From RBC074 sp964470555 (GTDB taxonomy: Bacteria > Acidobacteriota > Blastocatellia > RBC074), in NCBI GenBank assembly GCA_964470555.1, contig CAYYDG010000038.1:1-64000 (forward strand): 64,000 nucleotides of DNA. The letters are read 5' to 3'. Positions within the stretch are counted from its first letter, which is position 1, and the number at the start of each line of letters is the position of its first letter. Below the pieces are notes generated by a model. It saw only the letters and a program-made list of their open reading frames with translations. It did not search any database and was not told where the DNA came from. Shown here one piece after another: positions 62,299 to 64,000 of the stretch. The position numbers and the translations under genes were made by a program.

Positions 62299-64000
62299 AT
62301 GTCCAAACCCAAAATCCTGATTGCCGACAACATTGAAAGCGTGGCTCGAACTCATGCCGAATACCTGGAGATGCATGGTTACAAGGTGCAATGTGTGTTC
62401 ACTCCGGAAGAGTGTCAGCGTCTGCTGGAAGAAGAGCGATTTCATCTGGCAATACTGGATTTGAGAATGCGCGACGACCTGGACGAAAAGGACATCAGCG
62501 GATTCATGCTGGCTCAGCAAGGCAATCCGCGTATTCCGAAAATTCTGCTGACGGCGTTTCCCACCTGGGAAATGGCTCGCGCCTCGCTGCGACTGGATGA
62601 AAGCGGTTTGCCGCCAGCCGTGGATTTTGCGTCCAAGTTGGAAGAAATGCCGATTTTATTGCAGCGTGTGCAAAATGTTTTGGCCAAACGCGTTTCCATC
62701 AATTGGGAACTGGAAATGGAATGGAAAGCCCGCGACCATTTTTCGCTGGCCAGAATGATCGAACCGGATTTGGCGGACGAGCGATTGCTCGACCGCGCCG
62801 AAGAGTTGGAAGACCTGTTTCGCAAACTGTATGCGCAATCCGAGCGCATCAGAATTGATGATTTGCTCTGGCACGACCGGCGACGAGTGGCCATCAAGGT
62901 CATCAGTTTTGCCAAAGACAAAGCGCCCGAAACGATGTTGGTGGTTTGCGGAACGGTCGCCGACCTGGCCGAAGAATCTCGCCGCTATCAAACCCACGCT
63001 CCGAAATCGCACAAATCCAACGCCACGTATATGCACAGTTCCGCTGAAACCGCTCGCTTTGCCGCCAATGTATACGCCCTGGCGGGTTGTGATTTCGATC
63101 AAACGCATTCGCTGTTGGATTGGTATCGAACCGATTCAGTAAAAACTTTTGTCACAGCCTTGAACACTCTTTGCGAACGGACGCTGGTTGATTGGCGACA
63201 GGAAAATAGGCTGCTGGCCGAATCGCAAACACTGGATGAACTGTACCGCGCCAAACTCGGCATTGATGCTGCGCAAGCCATTCTGGCGGAGCGAATGCGT
63301 TCGATGGAACGCCAGGTTGCGGCGTTGGGTTTGAAAATCGAGCGAAGCAACGATTTGTTCACTTTGCGTCTGAACGGTTCGTCCGTGACTTATCCCGACC
63401 CGGCGCAGATGGTCTATCGAAAAACTACGATTGGTTCGCCTGCGCTGTTGAGCAACGTGCCGGGTTCGCTTTCCGGTGACAACGTTCTGGCCGATTCGAA
63501 CGGGCAGGTGTGGTTGACTGATTTCGCTTCGGCAGGGTTGGCACCGTTGTTCTGGAATTATGTCGCGCTGGAATCGGCCATTCGTTACGACTGGGGCGAA
63601 TCCGTTTCTACGGCTGAGTTGTTCGATTTGGAAACCTGTCTGGTCGAAGGGAATTTCGCCAAGTTCAAACCGGGCGATTACGAACCGGCGATTCGCAAAC
63701 AATTGCGCGCCCTTCACGAACTTCGCCGATTGGCGCCGCGCGAAACGGCGCAGGATTTACCGGCCTATCATCTGGGCATGTTCCATCAGGCCATCAGCCG
63801 GTTGGTTCAGTTCACAAACGGTTCGCAATTGACCAGAAGCGAATTGCTGCGGTTGGCGCATTTGCTGATTTCGACTGCGATGATTGCGCGATTGCTGGCC
63901 GCGGAAAACAAGACCGCTGTTCCGTCGTCTTCGTCCGCCAACGGGTTGGAATTGGACGAAGTGAATTTCATCGCGCTGATTGATGGAAATCCCGTTCGCC
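62299..64000 (+). CDS. Receiver protein with degenerate kinase-like C-terminal domain (partial, runs off window)
   Basis: At least 567 residues, open at the window end. Residues 1-125 are a receiver domain with all landmarks: D10, D54 (LAILDLRM), T85 and K113. About 130-330 is helical and charged with no known domain. About 370-460 resembles the C-lobe of an aminoglycoside-phosphotransferase/pseudokinase fold: GDNVLADSNGQVWLTDFASA corresponds to the HGDLxxxNVLxDxxGxxWLIDF pattern, but the leading His is missing. I recall such domains as ternary-complex-associated domains (TCAD9-like) in predicted conflict systems. It is 30 bp after the lone receiver and probably in one operon with the giant GAF kinase. 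Confidence 0.75.
   Translation, partial: MSKPKILIADNIESVARTHAEYLEMHGYKVQCVFTPEECQRLLEEERFHLAILDLRMRDDLDEKDISGFMLAQQGNPRIPKILLTAFPTWEMARASLRLDESGLPPAVDFASKLEEMPILLQRVQNVLAKRVSINWELEMEWKARDHFSLARMIEPDLADERLLDRAEELEDLFRKLYAQSERIRIDDLLWHDRRRVAIKVISFAKDKAPETMLVVCGTVADLAEESRRYQTHAPKSHKSNATYMHSSAETARFAANVYALAGCDFDQTHSLLDWYRTDSVKTFVTALNTLCERTLVDWRQENRLLAESQTLDELYRAKLGIDAAQAILAERMRSMERQVAALGLKIERSNDLFTLRLNGSSVTYPDPAQMVYRKTTIGSPALLSNVPGSLSGDNVLADSNGQVWLTDFASAGLAPLFWNYVALESAIRYDWGESVSTAELFDLETCLVEGNFAKFKPGDYEPAIRKQLRALHELRRLAPRETAQDLPAYHLGMFHQAISRLVQFTNGSQLTRSELLRLAHLLISTAMIARLLAAENKTAVPSSSSANGLELDEVNFIALIDGNPVR

Overview
The window reads as a chromosomal piece of a Gram-negative-type soil bacterium, most likely an acidobacterium (class Blastocatellia or a near relative). 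The inference rests on dense coding at mid-50s percent GC by eye, XrtA/PEP-CTERM-type exopolysaccharide genes, spore-protein-family genes (SpoIIM, SpoIVB/S55) in a non-sporulating context, an F420-type oxidoreductase, a secreted PQQ propeller enzyme, and many scattered toxin-antitoxin and PIN/Uma2 genes. No rRNA or tRNA gene was seen, so the taxonomy is not proven.

Layout. 0-7 kb (minus strand) is an exopolysaccharide block: XrtA-associated polysaccharide deacetylase, a small secreted protein, FemAB-like protein, two glycosyltransferases, WecB-type epimerase and an ABC-2 exporter permease. 7-17.5 kb is mixed housekeeping: a GCS2-CBS fusion, zinc-ribbon membrane protein, PQQ dehydrogenase, AlkC-like DNA glycosylase, CPBP-like and SpoIIM-like membrane proteins and a clan GH-A glycosidase. 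17.55-20.6 kb is an AT-rich island with three exported or membrane proteins, including an 8-cysteine mini-protein next to a membrane-anchored thioredoxin-like protein. It starts at a fold-back element and ends at a 100-N assembly gap followed by a 14-bp tandem repeat. 21-22.3 kb has a ParE/Phd module and a small secreted protein.

22.5-29.6 kb holds two tandem beta-helix exoproteins and a 1738-residue fusion of three glycosyltransferases and two methyltransferase-like domains. 29.6-36.8 kb carries secreted proteins: a propeller/Ig-like protein, an S55 peptidase, a dimeric-barrel protein, a coiled-coil protein and a small membrane protein. A 132-bp IS66-type MITE with perfect 8-bp target duplications lies at 36.9-37.1 kb. 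37-40.4 kb is a divergent sugar-acid unit (MFS permease and L-arabonate-type dehydratase).

49.3 down to 40.6 kb is one tightly packed minus-strand unit for reductive pyrimidine (or hydantoin) breakdown: class III aminotransferase, dihydropyrimidinase, NCS1 nucleobase transporter, an alditol-oxidase-like lipoprotein and beta-ureidopropionase, interrupted by Uma2, PIN/antitoxin and antitoxin-like genes. No dihydropyrimidine dehydrogenase is visible. 49.4-56 kb has a truncated haemoglobin, acyl-CoA dehydrogenase, VapBC pair, DapA-like aldolase, a frameshifted PIN gene, an RHH antitoxin, an F420-type oxidoreductase and a CarD regulator. 56-64 kb is a signalling cluster: a giant eight-GAF/PAS kinase, a lone receiver domain, and a receiver protein with a degenerate kinase-like domain that runs off the window end.
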